DNA from: Ciona savignyi
Lineage: Eukaryota; Chordata; Ascidiacea; Phlebobranchia; Cionidae
Length of the DNA: 64,000 bases
Direction of reading: 5' to 3'
Assembly: GCA_000149265.1 (NCBI GenBank)
Contig: CH002580.1
Location: 189,787-253,786 of the forward strand
The notes below the pieces were generated by a model. The model had not been told where the DNA came from, ran no database searches, and saw only the letters and a program-made list of their open reading frames with translations. Position 1 is the first letter of the stretch. Each line of letters begins with the position of its first letter. Of the stretch, positions 36,689 through 48,600 are shown in pieces. The translations under genes and the position numbers were made by a program.

Positions 36689-37159
36689 ATGGAACAGAAA
36701 AAAAATCCCGAAAAACAACCCGCTGATGATGGTTTGTCCTCCACCTCTTTATCGAGGTTGGCCGACAAACCGGAGGCAAACCCAGACAATGCGAGCATTC
36801 AATGCTCTGCGGCGTCACCCCCTACATCCTCTGCGGCACCCCAAGCTTTCTTCAGCGATAGCGATGGGGTTTCCGCTGTCACTTCGGTGACATCTCCACT
36901 GGCGCATAAGCTCTCAAATCTAACGATGGAGCAAGCGGAGCTGTCTGACTTGTCGGACAGTGGTGAAGCAAACTCCATTCGGCGGACACGAGAAGCCTGT
37001 AAGCCAGCACCTTCCAAGGCGGAGTATAAAAGAGAAAAGAATCGGCGGCAGAAGGCTCGGAAACGAGCCCGAAAAGGCAATGATAATCTCTGCAATCGTC
37101 CCGGCCCCAGCAACACTTCAAGGCCCACAGCTGCCCCCCACTGGGGGATGGCAAAGTGA
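36689..37159 (+). pseudogene. LINE ORF1, N-terminal part
   Basis: An open frame of about 156 codons starting MEQKKNPEKQ, with a Ser/Pro-rich low-complexity region and then a strongly basic segment (RREKNRRQKARKRARKG-type composition), as expected of a nucleic-acid-binding ORF1 protein. It ends with TGA in an overlap with the next frame (37156-37866). The downstream half of ORF1 continues in a different frame, so either a frameshift mutation or a frameshifting site separates them. Confidence 0.7.
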
Positions 37160-37866
37160 GCGCCAGCGGGTCCGCTAAACGGAAAAGGCAGAGCAAAACT
37201 TCCTCTTCCACCACCCCTACTCCGGCCACAAAAAAACCCCGTGGTCCATCTGCGTCGTCCACAAGAGCTACGTCATATGCAGATGCGGCAAACAGCAGTC
37301 TTAGACTTGATGTTCTACCCGCTAGCGGGTCAGAAAGTCTTGTCCAGGCTGATATCCGCTACATCGAGAGTGCTATGGCAGACTCCATGTTGGACGGTAC
37401 ACTTCCTCTTATAAAGGCCAAAGGGCTTGTGCTGCTAAAGTCAGGTACCATGAAGGTCACCTGTATGGATGCAGCATCACTGGCGGCCTTCAGGAGGTTT
37501 ATCCGTGGTTTACCACCAATGCCAGGTAAGAACATTGGCTATACAGCAAATGGGCCCGAAGATCGTCTCAACGAACGGGTCTATACTGTCTGGGTCTCCG
37601 ACCCGAAGGTTCGAACAAACCCGGAACGGTTTATTCGTCTTCTCGGGTTCCAGAACTCCGAACTTCCGATTGAGAAGTTCCACGTCCGTGGGTACGTCGG
37701 CGAAGTGACGGAAGAAGGCACACACCTACGTGTAGGTGTGGAGATGTCTGCGATTGAAGATCTACGCAAGATGGACTTCAGCCCTCACTACATGGCAGGC
37801 CTTCTCACTTTTGTGGGAAACCGGTCCGTGGAAGCCACTACCCACTCAGAGTCTCTTAAACACTAG
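37156..37866 (+). pseudogene. LINE ORF1, C-terminal part
   Basis: An open frame of about 236 codons in another frame, with no ATG at its start (the first in-frame start-like codon is GTG). It begins basic and Ser/Thr-rich (KRKRQ, ATKKPRG) and continues into a folded-looking domain with conserved-looking hydrophobics. It may be the RNA-binding part of ORF1, but I see no diagnostic CCHC knuckles here. It ends just before the ORF2 start at 37873. Confidence 0.6.
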
Positions 37867-37872
37867 TGTGTG

Positions 37873-40800
37873 ATGGAGGCTCTGAAAAAGACTAGCAAGG
37901 ACCTTGTTCTTTGCCAGATCAACTTGCACCATTGTATAGCAGCCGCCCAACAATTAATGGGTCGGTTCCAAACAATGGGGCAAACACCACTTGCCCTTAT
38001 ACAGGAACCATACTGTAAGCGAGGAAAAGTGGCCTTTGTTCCTCAGAATGCTTGCTGCTTTTCTGATCCTAATTCAAGCAAGCCACGTGCTTGCATCCTG
38101 TCTGCAAAGAATCTGGTGGCGTGGCCTCTACTCCAATTCATGGATAGAGACACCTGCACAATTGCAATTGCAGACAACACTAACAGCAAAAACCCTGTTG
38201 TTTTCTGTTCTGTTTACATGGGCTGGTGATGACCCCACGGAACCACCACCGCACAAGATGCGAGAACTTGTCACCCATTGTGAACAATCAAACCTTCGTC
38301 TGCTCATTGGGACAGATGCAAACGCTCACCATTACTACTGGGGAAGCACTGACTGTAATAGTCGGGGGCATGCCCTTATGGAGTATTTAATGAGCACAAG
38401 GCTGTCAGTATGCAATACTGGCAACTCTCCGACCTTTGTCACCAGAAACAGAGCTGAGGTTCTCGATCTCACTCTGTGCTCTGCCAATCTGCTTTCAAAG
38501 GTGTCTGACTGGAAGGTCAGCAAAGAAGCTTCTTTGTCCGACCACCAATTAATAACTTTCAGGGTGAACAACCTTTGTAAGACCACTCCATCGCATCACA
38601 GAAATGTTCGCAAAACTGACTGGATGCTCTACCTGCAAGAACTAACTCTCCTGTGTGAGGCAATTCCAGCTGCACCTCCAAAAACTGCAAAGGAGGTCGA
38701 CATGCTGGCGAAAGCTGTCGAAACAGCCATTACCTTATCATATGAGAAATCGTGTCGCCTGATCAAAAGAACATCAAATGACACTCCTTCCTGGTGGTGC
38801 GCAGAACTAACACTTCTTCGTCGCTGTGCGAGACGCTCCCACCGGAAAGCTTTTAAGCTTAAGACTCCTGCCGCATGGGATGAGTCCAAGGCAAGCACCC
38901 GAGCTTACAAAAATGCCATTCGCTCCAGAAAACGGGCGTCTTGGCGCAAACTGTGCGAGGAGGTGAACACCTTGCCAGCAATGGCACGGCTTCATCGAAT
39001 CCTCAAGAAGCATCGCTCTCTTCAGATTGGATCTCTACGGAAATCAAATGGTGATTTCACCAGCACTCCATCTGAAACCTTACACGTTCTACTGGACGCA
39101 CACTTCCCAGAGAATGTAAATAATCAAGGATCATCTACTAACCACGTTAAACAATGGTCCTCAATTCAAGCTAGCGATGAAGTGCTAGTCAACGAAATCA
39201 TCACAGCTGAAAGAATTAAGGCTGCTTATACATCATTTAAGCCTTTTAAAAGCCCAGGGCCTGATGGAATCTATCCAATACTTATTCAAAAAGGATTGGA
39301 AATCCTGTGCCCCCTTCTTATCCAGATCTTTAAAGCATCTCTCCTGTTGGGTTTTATCCCACAAAGATGGCTGGTCGCGAGAGTGGTTTTCCCACCCAAA
39401 CCAGGGAAGGAAGACTACTCAACGGCAAAAGCCTATCGACCCCTGAGTCTCATGTCATTCGTGATGAAGGGCTTCGAGAGACTCATACTTTGGTATCTGC
39501 AGGAGGGACCTATTGGACAATCCCCCCCCCTACACCCCAACCAATATGCATATAGAGCGGGATTTTCTACCGAAGATGCCCTCCATAATATGATCATCAA
39601 ACTGGGAGAAGGCGGTCTTTCATAACCAATATGCACTTGGAGTATTTCTGGATATTGAAGGAGCCTTCTCTAATGCCACTTTCGATTCCATGATAGTTCC
39701 TTTGCGAAAGTATCATGTTAATGAAACAGTTATCCGGTGGATAAGTTATATGCTTAAACACCGAACAGCCACAGCAGAACTTGCATGGCTGTACAGAGAA
39801 AAAACAGGTCAAAAAAGGTTGTTCCACAAGGGGGGAATCCTATCCCCCCTTGTTATGGAACCCTCCTGGTGGACACTCTACTACGCCAATTCACTAGCCA
39901 AGAGGCTGCACTTGTGCAAGCATATGCTGATGACTTGAGTGTCATTATATCTGGCCCAGACCCATCAACGATTGGGACGATTGCCCAATCAACCCTTAAT
40001 CGTCTGGAGAAATGGGCAATAAACAACCACCTTCGCTTTGCTCCGGCAAAGACAGTGGTGGTAATGTTCACAAGAAGGAGAAAATGGTCTTTAAGACCAA
40101 TTTTTCTCCACAATATCCAGCTTAGCCTATCAAAGGAAGCTAAGTATCTTTGGTGTCATCCTGGACAACAAGCTGTCTTTGGAAGAATCACCATTCAAGT
40201 CGTATCAAGAAGGCAACTGCTGCTCTAGCACAATGCCGTAGAGCAGTTGGCCCTACATGGGGGCTACAGCCAAAAATAATGATGTGGCTCTACTGTCAGA
40301 TTATCCGACCTATCCCTGACCTATGCTTCATTAGTGTCAGTCAGCGCAACATACCAGCGCCAATATACAGGACAACCTGCGCAAGGTTCAAAGGTTGGCC
40401 TGCCTATGCATCACTGGCGCCTTTAAAGGCACCCCCACAAGGGCAATGGAGATGCTACTTAACCTCCCCCCGCTGCACCTGTACCTCCAGGGCACAGCCA
40501 TTAAAACGGCACACCGCCTTAGATTTTTAGGCCACTGGAAGGGGACTGGTTACTCAGTGTGGCACAAGAAAAGTCATATTGACATCTGCAACCAAGCAAT
40601 GGAAGATATCCATCTTCTGTCATTGCCAGTGGATTGCAGTTCCTGCACTCTCCATCTGGAACGCCACTTCGCGATTCAGATTAGCGACCGTGACAACATC
40701 ACTCCACCTGTACGACCATCTGACCCATCACAGCTTGTCTGTTACACTGATGGGTCACGACTAGATGGATCGACTGGTGCTGGAGTATTTATTCAATCCA

Positions 40801-41585
40801 CCAAGTTTGATTACAAATTCAGCTTTCCACTTGGAAGCTTCCCCTCAGTTTTTCAGACAGAGATTCTTGCAATAAATCATGCTGCAAGGATTCTGCAGTC
40901 TTGGAACACTGCAAAAATGTCCATCACCATTCACAGTGATAGTCAGGCTGCTCTGAAAGCTCTTATGAGCTTGAAGATACATAGCCCCTTGCTGCGAGAG
41001 ACATGGTACCTTCTTCACAATCTTGGAGGGCTTAATCTTGTGGAACTTTGCTGGATTCCAGGCCACTCAAACTTTGATGGCAATGATCAAGCTGACGAGT
41101 TGGCTCGTGACGCATCCAGCACTGCCTTCATCGGTCCAGAACCATCCCTCTGTATTCCTGTCTGCTCTGTCAGAACAGAATTGGAGGCGTGGATAAGCCG
41201 AAAACATGCTGAAGAATGGAGACAACACTGTGGCTGTCGTCAGACGAAGGAGTATCTTGGACAAGGCCTATCCCTGTCCAGGGAACTTCTCCGGCTGCGG
41301 CGGAGACAGTTACGATCTGTTCTTCAGATTATCACTGGTCATGCTAATTTGGCAAAGCACCAATCCATCCTCATGCGCACGGCATGTGCAACCTGTCCCT
41401 TCTGCCAAGAAGAAGACGAGACTCCTTTACACTATGTTGGCCATTGTCCAGCATTTGCTGTAACCAGATGGAGGAATTTTGGAGTTTTTAAATCTGATGA
41501 TCTCGCATCTATTCCGGTCAAGCATTTAGTCAGTTTCCTTCAGGACACTGGCAGACTTGACCGCTATATCCCGGATCCATGCTAG
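37873..41585 (+). pseudogene. LINE ORF2: endonuclease, reverse transcriptase, RNase H (frame-broken)
   Basis: The product would nick target DNA and reverse-transcribe the element RNA. An APE-type endonuclease occupies about 37.9-38.6 kb, with LIQEPY, GTDANAHH and SLSDH motifs. The reverse transcriptase core runs from about 39.2 to 40.2 kb with RPLSLMS, LDIEGAF and the catalytic YADD at 39923-39934. The RNase H domain follows. Visible breaks: a one-base insertion near 38229 after the MGW codons, a frame change near 39600 just before LDIEGAF, further changes in 39.8-39.9 kb before YADD, and more at about 40.15-40.4 kb. It is therefore a non-functional copy. Confidence 0.85.
40395..41585 (+). 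CDS. LINE RNase H and CCHC-like C-terminal segment (intact frame)
   Basis: This is the longest intact piece of ORF2, about 396 codons. RNase H catalytic residues are visible in order: the Asp of YTDGS, the Glu of QTEIL, the Asp of HSDSQAA and the Asp of GNDQADELA. Near the end, CATCPFCQEEDETPLHYVGHC gives a C-x2-C...H-x4-C pattern typical of the C-terminus of I-type elements. It is not an independent gene; it is the uninterrupted end of the broken ORF2. Confidence 0.85.
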   Translation: MACLCITGAFKGTPTRAMEMLLNLPPLHLYLQGTAIKTAHRLRFLGHWKGTGYSVWHKKSHIDICNQAMEDIHLLSLPVDCSSCTLHLERHFAIQISDRDNITPPVRPSDPSQLVCYTDGSRLDGSTGAGVFIQSTKFDYKFSFPLGSFPSVFQTEILAINHAARILQSWNTAKMSITIHSDSQAALKALMSLKIHSPLLRETWYLLHNLGGLNLVELCWIPGHSNFDGNDQADELARDASSTAFIGPEPSLCIPVCSVRTELEAWISRKHAEEWRQHCGCRQTKEYLGQGLSLSRELLRLRRRQLRSVLQIITGHANLAKHQSILMRTACATCPFCQEEDETPLHYVGHCPAFAVTRWRNFGVFKSDDLASIPVKHLVSFLQDTGRLDRYIPDPC

Positions 41586-41676
41586 CCCTGGGCGCTGGAG
41601 TAATGGGCCTTCCATGGCCTAAATTCCTGGTCCCAGTAGCTACTGTGGACCCGCCCTTATTAATGTAATGTAATGT

Positions 41677-42612
41677 AACTGGATTTTTATGTGTGTGATT
41701 TGGACTGGAATAAATTTTCAAATAAGTTGGGCTAAAGTGGTTATAAAGTGTCTGGATTAATTAGGTTTTAACAAATATATATTTTAATCGAAATTAATAT
41801 GGTTTGTTTTGTCGAGTTCTAACCAGTATCCCTTTCTGCTAGATTAAATCCTTGATAAGCATTGCATTCGTTTGGTTTTATATCTAATATATATTAGTTG
41901 CATGCACCGCGCTCACTTGGCGTCACATCCCTTAATTAATGTCGTTTTTTCATTTTCTTAAACTCCTTACTGACAGAGATCACAGACCGTGTAGTTTGCA
42001 TTCACACTTGGCGATTCCCATGTTATGCAAACAAATTATTTTCACATTGTAAACAAAGTTAAAACATCGACGTTCCGGAAATTCGCACAACTAAAAGGTG
42101 ACACCTGTGTACAATTGAATTATTTAATTTTTTATTTTGAAAACAAATTCTATTTTAACTTTAATACGCGCTTTTCGACAGCGACCAACGCTATTAACGA
42201 AATAAGTAATAAATATCTGACCTCTCGGGCAGTCATAAATAAAGCATTGTCCATCGATGCCTATAAAGTTGGTTTGTTCGGCCGCTTAAATAGAGAAATA
42301 TGTAGCTTCGTAACAACCAATCTCAATAATAATTCGTGCGGGTAATATTCTGCTATAACAAGAGTACCAAACTTTCTTCCTCTAACGGAGTTCTTGTTTA
42401 AAAAAACAAATTTTAGGAAGATAATTTCATTTTTTCTAAAAAAAAAACTATATTTTACTAAATCTATATGATAGCACTGCCTATTAACCTCATACCATTC
42501 TTTGTGCGATGATTTAACTAACACAACTTAGCGGCTTAAAATTTCTATTCCACATTCAAAGAATAAACCATAATTAATTAAAATAGCACGCATTTCCAGA
42601 ATTTGTGTTCAA
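41677..42612. other. intergenic DNA between LINE and FN3-galaxin gene 1
   Basis: AT-rich, with no recognisable gene. One 106-codon plus-strand frame (42025-42345) has no motif and biased Asn/Phe composition, as expected by chance in AT-rich DNA. Confidence 0.45.
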
Positions 42613-42618
42613 TTTATT
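42613..42618 (-). promoter_or_regulatory. polyadenylation signal of FN3-galaxin gene 1
   Basis: AATAAA on the minus strand about 70 bases past the stop codon. A second AATAAA overlaps the stop codon itself (GAATAAATG). Confidence 0.45.
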
Positions 42619-42685
42619 TTTCCCAATCTTTACTCTGATTCTTTTGTTATTTTAACATGCAATTCAGCTGTTTCGTGTCACGCAT

Positions 42686-45600
42686 TTATTCGGGGCATGT
42701 TGCAGCAACGTTTCCGTTCTCACAACATGTTCTGCCAGGTGCAATATAAGGAATAGTGCCACAGCACAGACGTCTTCCGCCTAAATATTTGTAAAATAAG
42801 TGCTTTAAATATACAATCAGTAATTAACACAATTTGACACGTTTTTTAAGTTGCAAGGTTTGCAATAAATGTTATTTTGAAGCATAAAAAATAATTGATT
42901 GATACTCATATCTAGATGAATGTTGAAGTAAAACGTATAATAAAATAAATTGTTTGCCAGTAGTGCGCATTTTTGGCCTACCTATTGATATTAGTGTTTT
43001 GTCGGTACCACCCACAAAAGCCAATCAGATTTGGAACATTTTCATAAATTACCTAATCAATATAACAGTAAAAGCATAAACTACAACTCATTCAAATTCG
43101 GACACAACTATATATATGTCTAAGAATTATACATTACTTTGTAAACCCGGAAGCTTTCCCAATTACTTCAACACTTACCGATCGGAAGAAGGGAGTTACC
43201 ACAGCAGGAATGCGTACGTGATCTGTAAGGTCGATTTCCACAACATGCATCTGGTGTAATTTTTTCTCTGCCGGCAGGACGGCCTGGACCATCTGTGACG
43301 TATGCAAGATAAAATTAGAAACGACGTGTATAAGTAAAATTAAATTGGAATACTGGTGCACAATCAAGATATACTTTTTATAGATCCATGCTGGCTTTGT
43401 TTGATCAAGTAGAATAAATTCACATTTTCACTTTTTTATATAATTATGTTTATACCGGGCGAAGTTCCAAGCTCGAGATTAGAGTACTAATTATCTATTA
43501 AAATCCTTATTACCTTTTCTTAAGCAGGCTAGTGGTACGCGTTCCTCCGTGTCTCTAGGTCCACTGGACGGATTCCGGCTTGACAAGATCGCTAGCTCCG
43601 GTCCCTCTAAGTTGTTTGTGACACACCGAGCATGGATGGAGTAAGCCGGGTTCCACGGGGCACCGGGTAAGAATATTCGCTAGGAATGACGAAATTAGAA
43701 CAGGTTAGTCACGACAGGAAATAACAATTTAAATACCGTTTATACTTAGATGTTGTGGAATTGCTCGTACCCACTTTACACTGTTGTTATGACGTAGTAT
43801 ACGATAGAATACTTATTCTTCATTACAAGTAAAAACCCGGGTGCCTCTACTGACGCATGCGCCGTTAACAATAAAAAATGTTGCTTTACATTTGGTTCAA
43901 AGCATGTATGATAATTTCCTTGTTAACACGCAAGTGGCTTCGATCTCATCCCCTTCGTGCTGGCTGTCATATCAGAAAAGCAATGTCGACCGGCAAAGGA
44001 CGGCAAACAATAAATACCCCGAGTGGTTTAAATGAACACGGTAATGACATTGTGGATAAGTAGGATAACTACAACGGCATATTACACCCACCAGTAAGAC
44101 CTTGTTAAATAACACCAACCGAACTAACTTACATCAGTTATCTTTCCGAACACTGGGGTGACAGTGGTCCCATTCAAACCGGGGCTGTAAAATACTTTGA
44201 CTCTTGGGCACCGACCAACGGTGGGCTCAGAGAAGATAATGTACAACCCGCCATCGCCTTGGGTTACCGAGTTTATGACTGGCTGTGGGGGAACTACGGA
44301 AAAATGGGCAGTAAATATTAAGTATTTGATTTCTTACTTTTAAAGGTGATTTTCTTATTGAAACAAAATCAATTATTTTAGTTATTTATTAAATAATTTA
44401 AATAAAAATAAAATTTATTTTACTTAAATATTATGCATTACAAAATTCCGTTATTACACCTCCTTCACATTATACCTAGAAAGTAATAACAACAAAAAAA
44501 CATAAGACTAATTTAACAAATACCAGTAGATTGTATGGTCTGAGCTTGAAGTAGGCTCGGCACACCGTTAAGGATTGTGGTTATGTTGAACTTATAAGTA
44601 ACCCCGGATTCCAATCGTTGTAGTCGCACGTTGACCAGGGAATCAGGCGAATGGACAGTGATTAGTTCCGTCATCCGCTCTCCGCTTGTCGACTGAAGTT
44701 TACAAAATATTTTAAAACAAATAAACGTTAGATAACACTGTTATGCCAATAAGAAATCTTAAACAATAAAGCCAATTAACGTGCTTTCGTGTGGTATTTT
44801 TTGACCAGCTAATTCTTTTCCTACTGTTGGGTCTGGTGTGTTCAACAACCAGAAAGCCATGTGAGAACAACACTCAAGAATAAGTAATTGTTACACTTAA
44901 CGCTTTAAAATAAAACATTTAATTTTACACTATTTTTATTTATTTTAACAATGTTTTTTGTACAAAATATTCCAGAGTGAAATAGCCACAACACTCGAGT
45001 GGTCATAGCGACGACGGGATGCTAAGAAAGCGTTTTAAATACCAAACTCGTTACCAGCACATCGGAGTATACGATTCTGTATTGTATTGCCTGGCCCTCT
45101 CTGAATTTGTGTGGCTGGTCCCAGCGAAGCTCCACCGAATCCGAAGTGAAGTTGGTGATTTGCAGCAAAAGCGGTGCGGAAGGAGCTGGTATGGTGGGTT
45201 AGTTATTTTGTAAATTCATAGGCTAACGGAATGCGGGTGGGTCATTTAATTGAATGTTTTTGTTTGAGTTGTTTGAGTATCATGCGTCCATAAAACATTG
45301 TTACACGGCTTGGTCATTTTGAATTTGGTGTGTACGGAGAACCGTACTTTTCTGGATTGATCTACCATCATTCTTTGGTTTCACTTACAAGTTTCTGCAT
45401 TAACATTGAATATATATATTGTGGGTTATACCTTAAAAACGTTTTAAATCTAGCTTAGGGCCGATGATAACTCCATAAATATATATTGCATGTCGGAAGG
45501 CATTAAACTATTAAACCTTTGATTAGTATGGCCATGTGTATAGCTAAAAATTTGCTCGCAAACTGGAACTTTAACTATCGAAGACAAAAAGAACGTTTAA

Positions 45601-48600
45601 TTATAACTTACCGGTAGTGAAAGTAACAGTGTACGGTTCATTGCTGGGTACCCCTCCAGACATGGAGTAGACGTCAACAGTATATTCGGTACCGGGCTGA
45701 AGCCCAGTCACTGTATAAACGTCAAATCTAGAATGTATGGGATCTGGGCTTGGCGATCCAACTGTGCCGTGGTTTGGGTTGAACTCAAATGACCTTAAGA
45801 CGGTGGTAAAACGTCAATTGTGCTGTACGCTCAGTAAAGAGAGATAGTTCTAACTATATGTATTAGAAGAACAGAGAGATAGTTCTAATTATATTTATTA
45901 GAAGAATATAGCCTTTCGTTTCAAATATTGTGTATGGTGCATACACCATTGCGTTTAACGTTATTAACAAATTAAAACGATGCTTAGCTGATAGATAACA
46001 AATATAAATAAACGTAAATAAATGTCTTGCCTCAGAAACACATGCTAGTAGATTTCTATCCGGCCCGTTGGTCTAATGTCCGGCCCGTTGGTCTAACGGT
46101 TAAGTGCGTCGCCTTTCAATCGAAAGGTTGAAGGTGCGAAACTGGTCGTTAGCTAGCAGGTTGTGTCTTTGGGCAAGGCAATTTACGGACATTGCCTGAA
46201 CCCAGCGGATTAATGGGTTCTACCAAATTGAAGGAACGTGTCTATCATATACAACACACTGCAATAGTCCCGGTAACCCGACGATGGGCGCGAGGTGATC
46301 TGACGATAGCCCATGTGTTAACCCCCTTGGTTTTCCCATTCACGGGGATAAACATGAAGAATATCCTATCCTATTGTAAAACTCCGAGTTGGCGATATTT
46401 ATATCTATACTAACTGGATACGTCTATGTAAGTTATTTTTGATACAAAGTTAAACAATTACTTACAGTTCTGGGTCATATATTCCTACTAGAGGTCCCAA
46501 GGTATGCAACGTTGCGTGTGTTGTGCCAACGTCCTTCACTTCAACACTGAACGGCTTTTTCGGTGCTGCTCAGAAAAATCATCTTATTAAATTATTTTAC
46601 AGTTTATTCAATACGATGTTGGTAAGGACTTTCCAATACGAAATTGCAATGAAAAATTATAAAAATGCAAAGGTCACAACGACCGAAAACAAAAATGAAT
46701 ATTAACTAGGACAAAGGCTGTCGCATTACCTATTACATTTGCTATAACATACACACCAGATTAAATGTAACAATCCCAGCATAAGCAATACTTTTGTACA
46801 TGCATGTATAAACGCATTGCTTATATATATACAATGGTATATATACTAATATAAGACAGTCATACTTACGAATTCTAGTTGAACTGGTTATCGGTTGGCT
46901 GTAAATGGCGTCGTAAGGTGGACCAGTTTTGGTTCGTATTGAAACGGTGTATTCCTCGCCTGTTAACAAGCATTTATTTAGTTTTTCGTTATTATATAGT
47001 GTCGCCGTGTAAAACAATATATTTTTGTCTCCGCGTTGAAAAAATGGCATATTTGTGAAAATTTGAAGCACTTATATAGAAACAGTGCGACAAGCAACAA
47101 CAGCAACTCCACGAGTATGCCATATTCTTAAGGTATTTTCTTTTTTGCTCCAAGGGTTAAACATGGGTATTATACAAACCGGTTAAACCAGTTACCTCAT
47201 AAACAAAGTCTACGTGTATTACATCGTATGACTTTTATATGTGTTTTATGAATTGACTGTGGTTGTGGTATTTTATACTATAAATGTAACCTGGCGGTGG
47301 CATGTCGAAGCTTTAAAGGGTAAGGTCAACGATAAAATATAATCAAGGTTTTCATTCAGAGTACAGAAATGGATTAAATTTGAGAACCTATTACATCTAT
47401 ATGTTTAATTACCGTCTGAACGATGCTAGTTATAAGGATATAGTTTTGGATTGCTCAGGGTCCCTTATATAACGTTCAACTAATATGATCTGTACAATTG
47501 TTAATGCTTTGGTTTCTTGTTTAGAGCGTTTGTTCTTTTTAGATGTATTTTAGCTCTTACAAATGTAACTAAGAAAACGCCCATTGGGTTTAGTGTTTTT
47601 AATTCCGCCATGTGCCAACTTGTTAACAAAGACCCCCCTTAAGATTTACTATAAAATAGGTTTAACCTTTTATCAGCGTAATTTTTGACTGTATTTTTTG
47701 TTCAATTTCCCAGCTGCTAATTGAGTTTTTGTCAAAAATGCAGTGAAGGCAGATTGTAAATAAAACCCATGTGCTGAAAAAAGTTGATGAAGTAAAAGCC
47801 ACATTAGATAAAAAAAACACCTGGAATAACATTTAAAGGCTGCCATAGGAAGATCATCATAATTCAGGTTAAATGTGTTTATAGTATACCTGGAGTGAGG
47901 CCAGTGAATATTCTACTAGTATCGTCTGCTTCTCCACTTAAACTCGATTGCGGGAACAGCATCACTCCTTCATTTGGCCGTATCTGTACATCGTACCCGG
48001 AAAGGGCTACAAAAGTTGATTGGTCAGGTTTTCTTCATTTATTTTGCGTATTAGTATTTAGGCACGACTATATTTAAATGGTGCCAATGGTTGTTGATAA
48101 GAATTCTTAGTGCTACGCAATAATTAATCCTTCCCTTTTAATATATAAAGAGCGCGGTTGATTACTTAATATATGATAAATGTTGGATGAAAATGCGGGG
48201 ATAATACTTCGTTGGGTCATTGTTGGATCCGTACCTGAATTTCCTGGAGCCGATTCCCAGTCAACTTGCAAACCAACCACGGCAACTGAATAAGTTCCTT
48301 CGAATTCAGCGAGCTGAATTGCTATGTTGATTTCATTGATGGGAACGAGGTTCAGTGCGCTAGGCATTTCTGGAACTGAAATACATAGCGGTGTTGACAG
48401 AGGACGGAAATCAGTTATATTCATCCGGAAAATGTTACAACACACACATGATTTTGATCAAGAGATATACTGCGTGCGCCTAGACAGACTGTTTAAACTA
48501 CAAGAGTTATTGTACTGTTTTATTATTCTTCCTGTAACACGACCCAAAATTATTCGATCGGAGCACCTTTAGGGAAAAAGTCGAATATCTTGTGGTGGGT

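Larger units (their letters stand above)
36058..41676 (+). mobile_element. LINE retrotransposon with RNase H (I/LOA-like group)
   Basis: This is a nearly full-length non-LTR element of about 5.6 kb. It has a GC-richer structured 5' leader (about 630 bp), an ORF1 region, an ORF2 region with APE endonuclease, reverse transcriptase, RNase H and a C-terminal CCHC-like motif, then a short 3' UTR and a (TAATG)n-like tail. The 12-bp repeat AACTGGATTTTT flanks it at 36046-36057 and 41677-41688 as target-site duplication. RNase H downstream of RT places it in the I superfamily; the exact clade is uncertain. Base composition and codon use differ clearly from the AT-rich host DNA. Several frameshifts make this copy inactive. 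Confidence 0.9.

Noticed and set aside
37510-37725. Antisense frames across the LINE
   Set aside because: Shadows of the GC-richer sense coding sequence.
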